Shown: positions 33,489 through 43,307 of the stretch, one piece after another
How positions within the stretch are numbered: the stretch's first letter is position 1
Layout of the letters: every line of letters starts with the position of its first letter
Assembly (NCBI GenBank): GCA_958295945.1
Contig: OY282386.1
Coordinates: forward strand, 5,264,204-5,328,203
Direction: 5' to 3'
Length of the DNA: 64,000 nucleotides
From: Candidatus Poribacteria bacterium
GTDB lineage: Bacteria > Poribacteria > WGA-4E > WGA-3G
Translations under genes and position numbers: made by a program
The notes under the pieces: generated by a model
The model's database searches: none
Told to the model about the DNA's origin: nothing
The model's input: the letters and a program-made list of their open reading frames with translations, nothing else

Positions 33489-34045
33489 AGTGACCCACTA
33501 CCTAATGAACTTTGACATTCAAATTCGGTCCTGTCCACGTAGGGTTGGGTCTCCCAACCCTAATGAGCCTTTTTCGTTCGTCCATTGGACGAGGAGACCT
33601 CACCCCTACGAATACCCAAGTTGAACGTCAAAACTATAAGGTAGGGGAAACTTGTGCTTCCTCGCGGACAACCGATCTGAACTACACGTCTTACGTCTGC
33701 TCCACTTAGGGCAGATAAGCCTGCCCCTTTGATTTGTTTTTCGCAATGTCGTGGGTTAACTCTGTTTCCACCCATTTTCAGCTGCTTTTCCTACCAGGCA
33801 CGCCACGCGACAAGTCCGTCCACTTCGGGAGGGTTTTCTCCGCTCACACCGCTCACACATTCCAGTCTTTAGTGATGCATTGGCTTGATATGGACGTTAT
33901 CCATCAACTTTATAGGTTATTGCGTTGTGGCAGGCCACCTTTTTTCTTTCGCTGGATATTTTGTGATGTCTAGCACATTGTGGGTTTCCATGGACATCCA
34001 CAAACTAAAGCATGGGGATTTGATGGAAGAGTGTTAAATGACAGA
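33489..34045. other. Gap with hairpins, possible transposon-end RNA
   Basis: Contains the perfect hairpin GGGTTGGG-TCT-CCCAACCC (33542-33560) and GGGCAG-ATAAGC-CTGCCC (33709-33726). Between them, read on the minus strand, 33726 to about 33640 gives GC-rich structured-looking sequence ending in GAGGAAGC, which recalls the right-end RNA of IS605/TnpB-type elements. No tnpA or tnpB gene is present. No gene is seen in the rest. Confidence 0.35.
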
Positions 34046-37039
34046 TTACTTATCCGAATTCTTAAATTCGTTCATTCCATTTTTCCGCCAATCATCCTCA
34101 GTCTGTCTCAACTTTTTTATATCCTCTGGATTCTTGATGTCTATTATATGTGGTGTTATTATAAAGACAATCTCTGTATCTTCAACTACGGTTTCTGTGC
34201 TTTTGAAGAGTCTTCCGAGTAAAGGGATATCTCCGAGTATTGGCACTTTGTTTTCCACTTGTTTCTGCTTTTTACGAATGATACCACCAACAATCAGCTG
34301 CTGTCCATCTTCAACATCAACGTACGCACTTAGCGTATTGTCGTCTGTTATCGGAGCATTGAACTCTGTAAATTCAATGAAGTTACTTGCACTGATGTTT
34401 GTAATATCTAAACCGATTGTCCGTTTACCATCTGCTCCTACCAGTGATCTTGCAATATGAGGTGTAAGTGCAATATTAATACCAACTGGTGGGTCAATAA
34501 AATCGTAGTTGAAAAGCGGTTGCGTTGCGGTATCCCCGAGAATACTATTGGTATCAACGCTTTGTAGGTATGGAATGCGGCGTCCACTGCTCCATGTTGC
34601 AGGACGGCTATCTCGGGTTGTGATCGTTGGTGTGGAAAGCGTCTTGACTTTATTTTCACGGATAAGTGTGTAAAGTAGTGCCATATATTCCTTCGTTGCC
34701 AAACTGTAGTTGAAACCTGAAATCTCTTGCGCGAGTCCAAGGTTTGCATTTACATCACCGATGAGTGGGTTAATTGGACTAAGTTCAAGACCACCGAGTC
34801 TCTTTTCAGTAGCAGCCGCTTCAATACCAAGTTTTGTCGTCTCATCAAGAGTGACTTCAAGGATCTTTATATCAATGCGTACTTGCCCTCGGACGAAATC
34901 AAGTTGTTTAATGAGTGCTCTCACCTGCTCAAGATAGCGGCGGCGAGTCGTAACTACAAGCGAGTTCGTATCTGGGTCAGCATAGACTGTCACCTTACCA
35001 TAAAGTGAATTAATGTCACTCGATTCTTCCTGATTGCGATTATCATCGTCATAAAAGAAAAAGAAACCAAATCCATCATCCTCACCTTGTTGGTCCTGCC
35101 AAACTTGAGATAGCAACTGTGCAATAGAATCCGCAGTTGCGTATTCAAGGCGAATTATATCGGTGACTTCTACCTGTTCTTCAGGCGTGGGTATATCAAG
35201 CTGCTTAATAAAACCTTCTACCATCTCAAAGTTACGTTTCGTCCCTGTAGAAACAATAAGTGCATTATGACTTGCTAAAGGTTGAGCAGCAACATTACCT
35301 GCAAGTGATCCCTGTGCTTGTGGGGTTGATTGACGTTGTGGCAGATAATATCTGTAGTAAGAGTAACTACTACCGCCACTATAATCGTCTTGGTTACCTT
35401 GGTAATGTGTATTTATCAGGTTTGCTATATTTTCAGCGTCAGCATATTTGAGATAAAAGATTCTTGACCCCCACTCTTGGTCGGGAAGGGTAACATCAAG
35501 CTTCTCAATCAAATCATCTATCATTGGAAAATTGTTAGCAGAAGTAGAAATGAGCAAAGCATTGAGTCTAATATTTTCTACAATGTGAACAGTTCCTTGT
35601 ACACCGAAACCGGTATCTTGATTTGATGAGGATCTTCTATCCCAATCCCACCAATTCCGTTCGCTACCACCCGTATCCTCACCTTCAAACAGGGCGGTTA
35701 ATTGTTCTTTGAGAGTTGTAGCATCAGCAAATTCAAGTAGATACATCTTGAATTCATTTTCTGTTTGTTTTTGATCAAGCACTTCAATAATCTTCTCAAT
35801 AATAGTATAATTCCGCGGATCAGAAGAGACAATTACAATATTCAACCGATCATCACTGGTGATATTTACAAGTCCGACAATCCCTTGGAAAAGGTCAACT
35901 GATAGACCTCGTTCTCTGCGTTCTCTGCGTAATCTAAACATATCCTCTCTGTCAAATCTTGCTCTATCACCTGCATCGCTTTCACCAACAATAATCTGAT
36001 CAAGTATTGTGGCGACATCCTCTGCCACTGCATATTGTAGTCGATAAGTGCGAATCTCTGTCTGAAGTCCTTGAGATTTATCAAGATGCAGAATTATTTC
36101 TTTAATGATTATTAGATTGTCTTCGGCGGCTTTAAGAATAATGGTGTTTGAACTGCTATCTGCCTCCACCTTAACCATTCCCTTAACCAATGGCACACCC
36201 AGACCTTGTTCAATAGCTTGTTTGATTTCTTCAGGAGTCATACCGACTTGACTTCTTGGTTGTTTGTCATCTTCATCGTTATCCTCAAATACTTGTCCAA
36301 GTGTTTCTTTTAAAGATTCAGCGTCCGCGTAAGTGAGTGGAACTAAGGCTATCTTTAATGGGGAAGGGTCGCCTTCATCTGCAAATTGTAAAATCGAGAC
36401 GATTCTACGAATGTTTGATGACACATCTGTGATGATAAGTGCGTTTGTCATTGAATCCGCAAAGATGTTTGCCTGTCTATTCAATAAAGGTTTCAATTTG
36501 TCTACTTGTTCCGATGCAGATGCATTTACCAATTGGATGATATATGTCTGAATCTCATCTGTCATTTCAACCAGTTCTGGGTTAGCCTCTATTATTTTGA
36601 CAGGCACATTCATCACAGTTGCTTTTTCAAAAGTTGTCACAATGAGGGCACTATTGGATTTTACAAATGTTAAGTTATATTGAGCGAGGATTGTTTTGAC
36701 ATGCTCTATGACTTCATCAAGCGTGACGTTTTTGAGGTTAATTAATGCGAACTTTTTCCCTTGAATATCGTTTTCACTTGCCATAATCGTAAGATCGGTT
36801 TCTCGTGAAAGCCATTCAAACACGTTTTTGAGTTCATCACTGGTGAAGTTGAAGTTAAACGTTAAGGGTTCACCAGTTTCCTCATCACGTTCAGCAACTT
36901 CCATCGTTCCTTGACCACGCTGTGCAAACAGATCCCCTGGTATAAGGACGAATAACCCGAGGCACACCAAAACAAAGATGCTTAATATGCAATTTTGTTT
37001 AGGTAAAGCATTCAAGAATTTAGGCAATTTCAATGTCAT
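34046..37039 (-). CDS. gspD: Type II secretion secretin GspD, second of tandem pair
   Basis: About 997 residues from ATG 37039 behind GAGGA; a TTG eight codons upstream is less likely. After a signal peptide (ending LFAQRG) comes an N0 domain (FNFNFTSDELKNVFEWLS), then six N1-like repeats, each ending in an LDK/LDV-type turn (for example IIEVLDQKQ, LIEKLDVTL, FIKQLDIPT, LIKQLDFV). The C-terminal secretin domain has VRIDIKILEVTLDE, DGQQLIVGGIIRKKQKQVENKVPILGDIP and EIVFIITPHIID. GspD forms the outer-membrane ring. Usual GspD is 650-750 residues with three N1 repeats. It is last in the operon, after a paralogue. Confidence 0.9.
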   Translation of the reverse strand: MTLKLPKFLNALPKQNCILSIFVLVCLGLFVLIPGDLFAQRGQGTMEVAERDEETGEPLTFNFNFTSDELKNVFEWLSRETDLTIMASENDIQGKKFALINLKNVTLDEVIEHVKTILAQYNLTFVKSNSALIVTTFEKATVMNVPVKIIEANPELVEMTDEIQTYIIQLVNASASEQVDKLKPLLNRQANIFADSMTNALIITDVSSNIRRIVSILQFADEGDPSPLKIALVPLTYADAESLKETLGQVFEDNDEDDKQPRSQVGMTPEEIKQAIEQGLGVPLVKGMVKVEADSSSNTIILKAAEDNLIIIKEIILHLDKSQGLQTEIRTYRLQYAVAEDVATILDQIIVGESDAGDRARFDREDMFRLRRERRERGLSVDLFQGIVGLVNITSDDRLNIVIVSSDPRNYTIIEKIIEVLDQKQTENEFKMYLLEFADATTLKEQLTALFEGEDTGGSERNWWDWDRRSSSNQDTGFGVQGTVHIVENIRLNALLISTSANNFPMIDDLIEKLDVTLPDQEWGSRIFYLKYADAENIANLINTHYQGNQDDYSGGSSYSYYRYYLPQRQSTPQAQGSLAGNVAAQPLASHNALIVSTGTKRNFEMVEGFIKQLDIPTPEEQVEVTDIIRLEYATADSIAQLLSQVWQDQQGEDDGFGFFFFYDDDNRNQEESSDINSLYGKVTVYADPDTNSLVVTTRRRYLEQVRALIKQLDFVRGQVRIDIKILEVTLDETTKLGIEAAATEKRLGGLELSPINPLIGDVNANLGLAQEISGFNYSLATKEYMALLYTLIRENKVKTLSTPTITTRDSRPATWSSGRRIPYLQSVDTNSILGDTATQPLFNYDFIDPPVGINIALTPHIARSLVGADGKRTIGLDITNISASNFIEFTEFNAPITDDNTLSAYVDVEDGQQLIVGGIIRKKQKQVENKVPILGDIPLLGRLFKSTETVVEDTEIVFIITPHIIDIKNPEDIKKLRQTEDDWRKNGMNEFKNSDK

Positions 37040-37160
37040 TAATAGTTCCTCGTAATTATTCAAACTTAAAAATTGATACGATAGATCTTAGCATATCAGG
37101 TTGCGTTAGCATTATTTAAAACAGTCTGCTTTCAAGGCTTGATTTAAATGAAATCAACAC

Positions 37161-40151
37161 CTATTTCGTTGAATTCTTTAAATCAATCTGTCCATTTTTT
37201 CGCCACTCTTCCTCTTTCTGCTTCAGTTTTTCAAGGTCAGCAGGGTTCTTTATATCTATGATGTGCGGGGTAATAATGAACACAATCTCAGTATCTTGAA
37301 CTTCGGTTTCTGTGCTTTTGAAGAGCCTTCCGAGTAAAGGAATATCCCCGAGTATAGGTACTTTGTTTTCCACCTGTTTCTGTTTCTTGCGGATGATGCC
37401 ACCGACGATAAGTTGTTGTCCATCTTCAACGTCAATATAGACACTGAGTGAGTTATCATCTGTTATCGGGGCATTAAAATCGGTGAATTCAATAAAGTTA
37501 CTGGCACTGATATTCGTAATATCTAATCCGATTGTTCGTTTTCCATTTTCATCTGCTTGTGATCTTGCAATATAAGGTATGAGTGATATGTTAATACCAA
37601 CAGGTGGATCAATAAAATCGTAGTTGAAAAGCGGTTGTGTAGCGGTATCTCCAAGAATGCTATTGGTATCTACGCTCTGAAGATATGGAATTCGGCGCCC
37701 ACTGCTCCATGTAGCAGCATGGCTGTCACGTGTCGTGATCGTTGGTGTAGAAAGTGTTTTGACTTTGTTTTCACGTATAAGTGTGTGAAGCAGTGCCATA
37801 TACTCCTTGGTAACCAAACTATAATTAAAACCAGAAATTTCTTGTGCAAGCCCAAGTTCTGCTTTTGCATCCCCAACAAGTGGGTTAATCGGACTGAGTT
37901 CAAGACCTCCCAGTTTCTTTTCATTGGCAGCCATTTCAATACCGAGTTTTGTCGTTTCATCAAGGGTAACTTCAAGGATCTTAATATCAATCCGCACTTG
38001 TCCTCTAACGAAATCAAGTCTTTTTATGAGTGCTTTCACCTGATCAAGATAACGACGGCGGGTGGTGACAACAAGTGAGTTTGTATCTGGATCGGCATAA
38101 ATAGTGACTTTACCGAAGAGTGAATTTATGTCAGTCGGTTCTTCCTCACCAAATCTTGAACTGAAAAACCTTCGGAAACCAGAACCTTCATCCTCAGATT
38201 GCACTTCTTGCCACACTTGTTCAAGCACCTGAACAATAGCATCCGCTGTTGCGTATTCAAGACGAATGATTTCAGTAACTTCAGTCATCGGCGGAGGTGT
38301 CGGTATATCAAGTTGTTTAATAAAGCTTTCTACCATCTCAAAATTTCGTTTTGTTCCTGTTGAAACAATGAGAGCATTGTGACTCGCTAAAGGTTGTGCT
38401 GCGACATTACCTGCCAGTGAGCCTTGTGCCTGTGGAGTTGTTTGACGCTGCGGCAGATAGTAGCGGTAATAATAGTAACTATCTCCGCCACTAAAATCGT
38501 CTTGGTTTCCTTGGTAATGTGTGTTAATCAGATTTGCTATATTTTCAGCATCAGCATATTTGAGATAAAAGATCCTTGAACCCCATTCTTGGTCAGGTAG
38601 GTTGACATCAAGTTTTTTGATCAAATCATCAATCATCGTAAAATTCTGAGAAGAAGTAGAAATGAGCAATGCATTAAGTCTAATATCTTCAACGATGTGA
38701 ACAGTGCCTTGTACCCCAAAACCGGTATCTTGATTTGACGACCTTCTATCCCAATCCCACCAACTCCGGCTGCTACCCCCTGTATCCTCACCTTCAAACA
38801 GTTGGGTTAGATTCTCCTTTAGGGTTGCAGCATCTGCAAACTCAAGCAAGTACATCTTGAACTCATTTTCTGTCTGCTTTTGATCAAGTACTTCAATGAT
38901 TTTCTCGATAATGGTGTAATTGCGGGGATCAGAAGAAATAATAACTATGTTCAACCGTTCATCATAAGAGATATTTACCAAACCGACAATTCCCTGAAAG
39001 ATATCACCTGTATTCCCTCTATCCCGTCGATATGTCATCATCTCTAAGATATCTTCTCTGTCAAAACTTCTTCTACCACCACCTTGGATATCATCTCCAG
39101 TGATTATCTCTTCAAGTGTTGTGGCAACATCTTCTGCTATAGCATATTCAAGACGAAATGTACGAATATCTGTTGAAAGTGTTGGAGCTTTATCGAGATG
39201 AAGAATTATCTCTTTAAGTAGTGTTATATTTTCTTCGGCTGCTTTGATAATAAGAGTATTTGAACTGCTATCTGCCTCCACCTTGATCATTCCCTCAACC
39301 AATGGCACTCCCAAGCCATTTTCAATAGCTTGCCTGATCTCCTCGGGACTCATAGCAACCTGTCTTCCTGGGGGAGTGTCATCTTCATCGCTATCATCAA
39401 AGAACTTATCAAATGTTTGTTTTAGAGATGCGGCGTCCGCGTAAGCAAGTGGGATTAAAGCTATCTTTAATGGAGATGGGTCGCCTTCATCTGCAAATTG
39501 TAAAATCGAGACGATTCTACGGATGTTTGATGACACATCTGTGATGATAAGTGCGTTTGTCATTGAATCCGCAAAGATGTTTGCCTGTCTATTCAATAAA
39601 GGTTTCAATTTGTCTACTTGTTCCGATGCAGATGCATTTACCAATTGGATGATATATGTCTGAATCTCATCTGTCATTTCAACCAGTTCTGGGTTAGCCT
39701 CTATTATTTTGACAGGCACATTCATCACAGTTGCTTTTTCAAAAGTTGTCACAATGAGGGCGCTATTGGATTTTACAAATGTTAAGTTATATTGAGCGAG
39801 AATCGTTTTGACATGCTCTATGACTTCATCAAGCGTGACGTTTTTGAGGTTAATTAATGCGAACTTTTTCCCTTGAATATCGTTTTCACTTGCCATAATC
39901 GTAAGATCGGTTTCTCGTGAAAGCCATTCAAACACGTTTTTGAGTTCATCACTAGTGAAGTTGAAGTTAAACGTTAAGGGTTCACCAGTTTCCTCATCCC
40001 GTTCAGCAACTTCCATCGTACTCTGACCACCCCGTTGCGCGAATAGGTCTCCCGGTATAAGGAGGAATGCACCTAAACACACCAGAATAACCAAGAAAGT
40101 ATTCAGTTTATGTACCCACTTTGAACAAACAACGCTTCTGCACATTTTCAT
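37161..40151 (-). CDS. gspD: Type II secretion secretin GspD, first of tandem pair
   Basis: A 996-residue paralogue of the 34046 gene, with the same N0 plus six N1-like repeats and secretin domain. Its ATG overlaps the stop of the GspM-like gene (TAATG), so it is translationally coupled to the operon. Bases 39478-40019 are about 99% identical to 36366-36907 of the other copy, while the rest is clearly more diverged. Differences fall mainly in the inter-repeat loops (Ser/Tyr-rich and Asp/Glu-rich linkers). Both copies keep all secretin motifs, so both may be functional, perhaps as mixed or alternative rings. Confidence 0.9.
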   Translation of the reverse strand: MKMCRSVVCSKWVHKLNTFLVILVCLGAFLLIPGDLFAQRGGQSTMEVAERDEETGEPLTFNFNFTSDELKNVFEWLSRETDLTIMASENDIQGKKFALINLKNVTLDEVIEHVKTILAQYNLTFVKSNSALIVTTFEKATVMNVPVKIIEANPELVEMTDEIQTYIIQLVNASASEQVDKLKPLLNRQANIFADSMTNALIITDVSSNIRRIVSILQFADEGDPSPLKIALIPLAYADAASLKQTFDKFFDDSDEDDTPPGRQVAMSPEEIRQAIENGLGVPLVEGMIKVEADSSSNTLIIKAAEENITLLKEIILHLDKAPTLSTDIRTFRLEYAIAEDVATTLEEIITGDDIQGGGRRSFDREDILEMMTYRRDRGNTGDIFQGIVGLVNISYDERLNIVIISSDPRNYTIIEKIIEVLDQKQTENEFKMYLLEFADAATLKENLTQLFEGEDTGGSSRSWWDWDRRSSNQDTGFGVQGTVHIVEDIRLNALLISTSSQNFTMIDDLIKKLDVNLPDQEWGSRIFYLKYADAENIANLINTHYQGNQDDFSGGDSYYYYRYYLPQRQTTPQAQGSLAGNVAAQPLASHNALIVSTGTKRNFEMVESFIKQLDIPTPPPMTEVTEIIRLEYATADAIVQVLEQVWQEVQSEDEGSGFRRFFSSRFGEEEPTDINSLFGKVTIYADPDTNSLVVTTRRRYLDQVKALIKRLDFVRGQVRIDIKILEVTLDETTKLGIEMAANEKKLGGLELSPINPLVGDAKAELGLAQEISGFNYSLVTKEYMALLHTLIRENKVKTLSTPTITTRDSHAATWSSGRRIPYLQSVDTNSILGDTATQPLFNYDFIDPPVGINISLIPYIARSQADENGKRTIGLDITNISASNFIEFTDFNAPITDDNSLSVYIDVEDGQQLIVGGIIRKKQKQVENKVPILGDIPLLGRLFKSTETEVQDTEIVFIITPHIIDIKNPADLEKLKQKEEEWRKNGQIDLKNSTK

Positions 40152-41473
40152 TATTGGTAAACCCTCGCAATCATAAGAACATCCACATTTATCTTATTCT
40201 CTTTGTGGTCAACGGAAATTTGTAGGTCTCTTACCATCAACCATTTACTTGTTGTCTCGATTATCTTGTTTAAATTAACGAGTTTATCGATTTCCGCTTT
40301 AAACTTCATCTTTACAGTATAACTTTCTGGTGTATAGACAGTAGGAGCCAATTGCAATTTTAGGGTGAGTTCGTCAATCTGAGATTGAATCCTATCTATG
40401 TATGCAAGGAAATCTATCCTAAGTTGTTGTTTATCCAACTCCTCCCCATAAGTTTCAATGAGATTAGTCAGTTTAGCAAGAACTTGACTATTTGGACGAA
40501 AACTAATCTCATTCGTAGGTTTTTTCGCACCGATACCCAAAAACCCAGAAGATGCTCTCGCTTGAGTTTTAAAGTAATGGTTTTCAAAAAGCTTTTTCTC
40601 AGCACCGACGAGATGTTGTTCAATCATAGGAATAATGAGCCCAATTAGTTCAATTCTAATTGAAATCGGTATGGAATCGGGTAATGCTGCAAACTCCCAT
40701 TCCATAGTACCATCAACTGAGATTTCAGGGGCAACTTGGTTTTCGTCTGATTCTTCAGATGGTTCTGCAGTTTCTTCCTTATCATTTTCAACATCAGATG
40801 GTTTTTCTGGTGTCTCCTGTTTCTGCTCATCAGTTGTTTCTGTGGTTTCCTCTTTTTCATCATAAACTTTATCTTCAGACTTTTCCGTTTCTTTAGATTT
40901 CTCGGTATCCACATCTGCCTCATCTAACCACGCATCAAGGAACATATCCATGGCTTCAGCTTCCATATCACCGTCGGATTGTGCTTGAAGTTCAGCTTCA
41001 AATGCGGCAATTTCGGCATTAAGTGCATCCTTTTCTGCAATTAATTTTTGCTGATAAGCAAACACAGCAAGATTTCGTCGTGCATGAGTAGAGATTCTCT
41101 CAGATTTCTTCCCGGGAACAACTTCATAATTTATTTGGTAATTAGCAGGTATTCCAGCTCTTTTTACAATTCCATCTACTTTTTTACGCACAACCGATGC
41201 AGGATAATTTCCATCAAATATTGTGGCAGTTTCTCCCTCGCCTGCAAGTCCAGTCTTTTGGTATAGTCCTGCCTCAATAGGTTTCAATATCTTAGATGCA
41301 TCCACTAAATCTTTAGATGTTTTTAAAGTTTCTCTCTTAGTTTTCATTGCGGGATTTGAGACAATCTTATAGAAACCAGGTCCCCATTGTGTTACGATCG
41401 CCGCTATCAACGCAACTACCAGAAACCCGAGCAATAATTTCGTTTGGGTTGTAAGTTCAAAATCTAATTTCAC
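40151..41473 (-). CDS. GspM/PilO-like inner-membrane protein
   Basis: A 440-residue bitopic protein: a short cytoplasmic start, one transmembrane helix (residues 13-31, KLLLGFLVVALIAAIVTQW), then a periplasmic body. The body has a helical stretch, a long acidic low-complexity linker (about 190-255, rich in Glu, Asp, Lys, Thr) and a C-terminal ferredoxin-like part with the usual strand ISVDHKENKINVDVLMIAR. Position between the PilM/PilN-like gene and gspD supports a GspM role, linking the platform to the assembly. The linker is unusually long for the family. Confidence 0.72.
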   Translation of the reverse strand: MKLDFELTTQTKLLLGFLVVALIAAIVTQWGPGFYKIVSNPAMKTKRETLKTSKDLVDASKILKPIEAGLYQKTGLAGEGETATIFDGNYPASVVRKKVDGIVKRAGIPANYQINYEVVPGKKSERISTHARRNLAVFAYQQKLIAEKDALNAEIAAFEAELQAQSDGDMEAEAMDMFLDAWLDEADVDTEKSKETEKSEDKVYDEKEETTETTDEQKQETPEKPSDVENDKEETAEPSEESDENQVAPEISVDGTMEWEFAALPDSIPISIRIELIGLIIPMIEQHLVGAEKKLFENHYFKTQARASSGFLGIGAKKPTNEISFRPNSQVLAKLTNLIETYGEELDKQQLRIDFLAYIDRIQSQIDELTLKLQLAPTVYTPESYTVKMKFKAEIDKLVNLNKIIETTSKWLMVRDLQISVDHKENKINVDVLMIARVYQ

Positions 41474-41532
41474 AATTATATCCTTACCTACTTTTGTAGG
41501 TTGGTATGTGCAACGAAGTGCAGATTTGTCTG

Positions 41533-43266
41533 TTATTCTTCTTCCTTGCCTTCTTCTTCAGTAGTCTCATCAGTCGGTTGAATATCATCAGTCGGTTGAA
41601 TATCATCAGTCGGAAGAGAAACATCAATGTCTTCTGGAATTATCTCATTGAATTCAATAACAGGTTTAGGATGCCGTTTTTGTGCAAACAAATGCACTGC
41701 TTCATCGGTCAAGCGGCAGGTGATTTTAACTTCAAACGTTGGTCTCCTTTCGTCCCCCGTTGTTGTAACTTCACCTGTCTCAATTTTGCTAAACAGATTT
41801 GTCCGATTTAGTATTTCTGGCATAGAGTTAATTGCATCATGTGAATTTGCTTGTAGACTAAATGATATCCGCGCCTTTTGAAGGTCATCCAAATTGCTTA
41901 CCTCAAAAGTTTTCCATGCAACTTTAGTTCTATCATTAAAGAGAGTGCTGAGTGCATGTAATACATCCAAAGGCGATATTTGATGTGTTAATTTGTCTAC
42001 TAAAATTAACTCACGTGCAAGTAGCTTACTTGCATCATTTTGAAGCATTGTATAAGTGGCTATCCGCTTATCTAAAAAGTCTTCTTTAGATTTTTGTGAT
42101 CTACTAAATGTAATGCCGCTAAGGACTAAAACGAGAATAGCAAAACCAGTAAGTCCTGCAGCGATGAGTTGTTTGTGTTTACGGGTAGATTCTGCGCGTT
42201 TTACACCTACCTCTGTTGGCAACAGTGAAACAGGTTTTTCAGTTTCTAATACATGTATGCCAACTCCTAACGGTACTGTCAGTGTGTCGCCATAGTTTTC
42301 AAGTATTGATGAATCAACACCACTTGTATCCAAAATACCTGCTTGAAGTGGATTCCACAGTCTTGTTGGTATTTGGAGTTGTTCCTGACAAGTCTCTGCT
42401 AATTCTGGTACTCTTGCACCACCACCACATAACCATACTTCATCAATTTCACCAAATTGCTCGTCGGTTATCTCGCGTTTCGCAGCAGCAATGGAACGTT
42501 CCAATTCTCCAATGAAATTTCTCGTCCAAGTACGCGTAGGTAGTTGATTAGCTGGAATGTGTTGTTTTTCTTGTTCAGCAGTTTCAATATCCACCTGCAG
42601 TTCTGACATCAAGGTTCGTGTCAGGTGGTTACCACTAACAGAAAAACCGCGTGAAAATGTCAGAGTATTTCCTTGCATTAAACAGAAGTCTGTATGTCCT
42701 GCACCAACATCTACGATAATTGTTCGTGCTTCAGGATTAGTTAATGTATTACGGGTGGCTGTCTCTATCGCTAACATTGAAGGGATTATCGCTGATGGTG
42801 TATTTCCAGTAGCTGCAATTGTCTCCGTATACCGTGTCACTGTATCCCGTCGCGTTGAAACCAATTCAATAGAAACACCTTCTGAAGTCCGTTGAACATC
42901 GTGGTATGTAAAGACAGACTCTTCTACTTGAAAAGGAAGTTCAGTTTCAGCAGCCATTTCCACTAATGAAGGCAACTGTGCATCTGTTGTCGATGCCGGC
43001 AAATTGGTTAAACGTTTTGTAACCACAGAACCTCGAGGTAAAGCAATTGCAACTTCCATTCTATGTTTATTGAATATGTTTTGCTTAATTCCCAGACGAT
43101 TCCATAACTCTTTGATGGTAGCTGTAGTTTGTTCCCTGTTATCAGGATTCGTGATGGATGCTACACCTACATCAACTAAACGTAAACCTTCAGTTGTTCT
43201 CTCAATGTAGAGTATTGTTACGTTTGTATTCCCTATATCTATAGCTACAACCTGATTTTTTGCCAT
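41533..43266 (-). CDS. GspL-like protein (PilM-PilN type fusion)
   Basis: A 577-residue protein. The first 330 residues are an actin-like PilM/GspL cytoplasmic domain (VVAIDIGNTNVTILYIE, TIIVDVGAGHTDFCLM, EVWLCGGGARVPELAE), followed by one transmembrane helix (LIAAGLTGFAILVLVLSGI) and a PilN-like periplasmic domain. In type II secretion this joins the ATPase GspE to the platform. The C-terminus has direct PTDDIQ repeats, from a DNA repeat at 41567-41615, and an acidic tail. It lies between gspK and the GspM-like gene. Confidence 0.82.
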   Translation of the reverse strand: MAKNQVVAIDIGNTNVTILYIERTTEGLRLVDVGVASITNPDNREQTTATIKELWNRLGIKQNIFNKHRMEVAIALPRGSVVTKRLTNLPASTTDAQLPSLVEMAAETELPFQVEESVFTYHDVQRTSEGVSIELVSTRRDTVTRYTETIAATGNTPSAIIPSMLAIETATRNTLTNPEARTIIVDVGAGHTDFCLMQGNTLTFSRGFSVSGNHLTRTLMSELQVDIETAEQEKQHIPANQLPTRTWTRNFIGELERSIAAAKREITDEQFGEIDEVWLCGGGARVPELAETCQEQLQIPTRLWNPLQAGILDTSGVDSSILENYGDTLTVPLGVGIHVLETEKPVSLLPTEVGVKRAESTRKHKQLIAAGLTGFAILVLVLSGITFSRSQKSKEDFLDKRIATYTMLQNDASKLLARELILVDKLTHQISPLDVLHALSTLFNDRTKVAWKTFEVSNLDDLQKARISFSLQANSHDAINSMPEILNRTNLFSKIETGEVTTTGDERRPTFEVKITCRLTDEAVHLFAQKRHPKPVIEFNEIIPEDIDVSLPTDDIQPTDDIQPTDETTEEEGKEEE

Positions 43267-43307
43267 TTATTATAGCCTCTATTATGAACAATGATTAATA
43301 TTGTTTG

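Noticed and set aside
34046-43266. Type IV pilus locus instead of type II secretion
   Set aside because: PilM-like and long secretin features could suggest pili, but the gspG-H-I-J-K pseudopilin set with gspE and gspF, and the GspG RYPSTEEGL motif, point to type II secretion.
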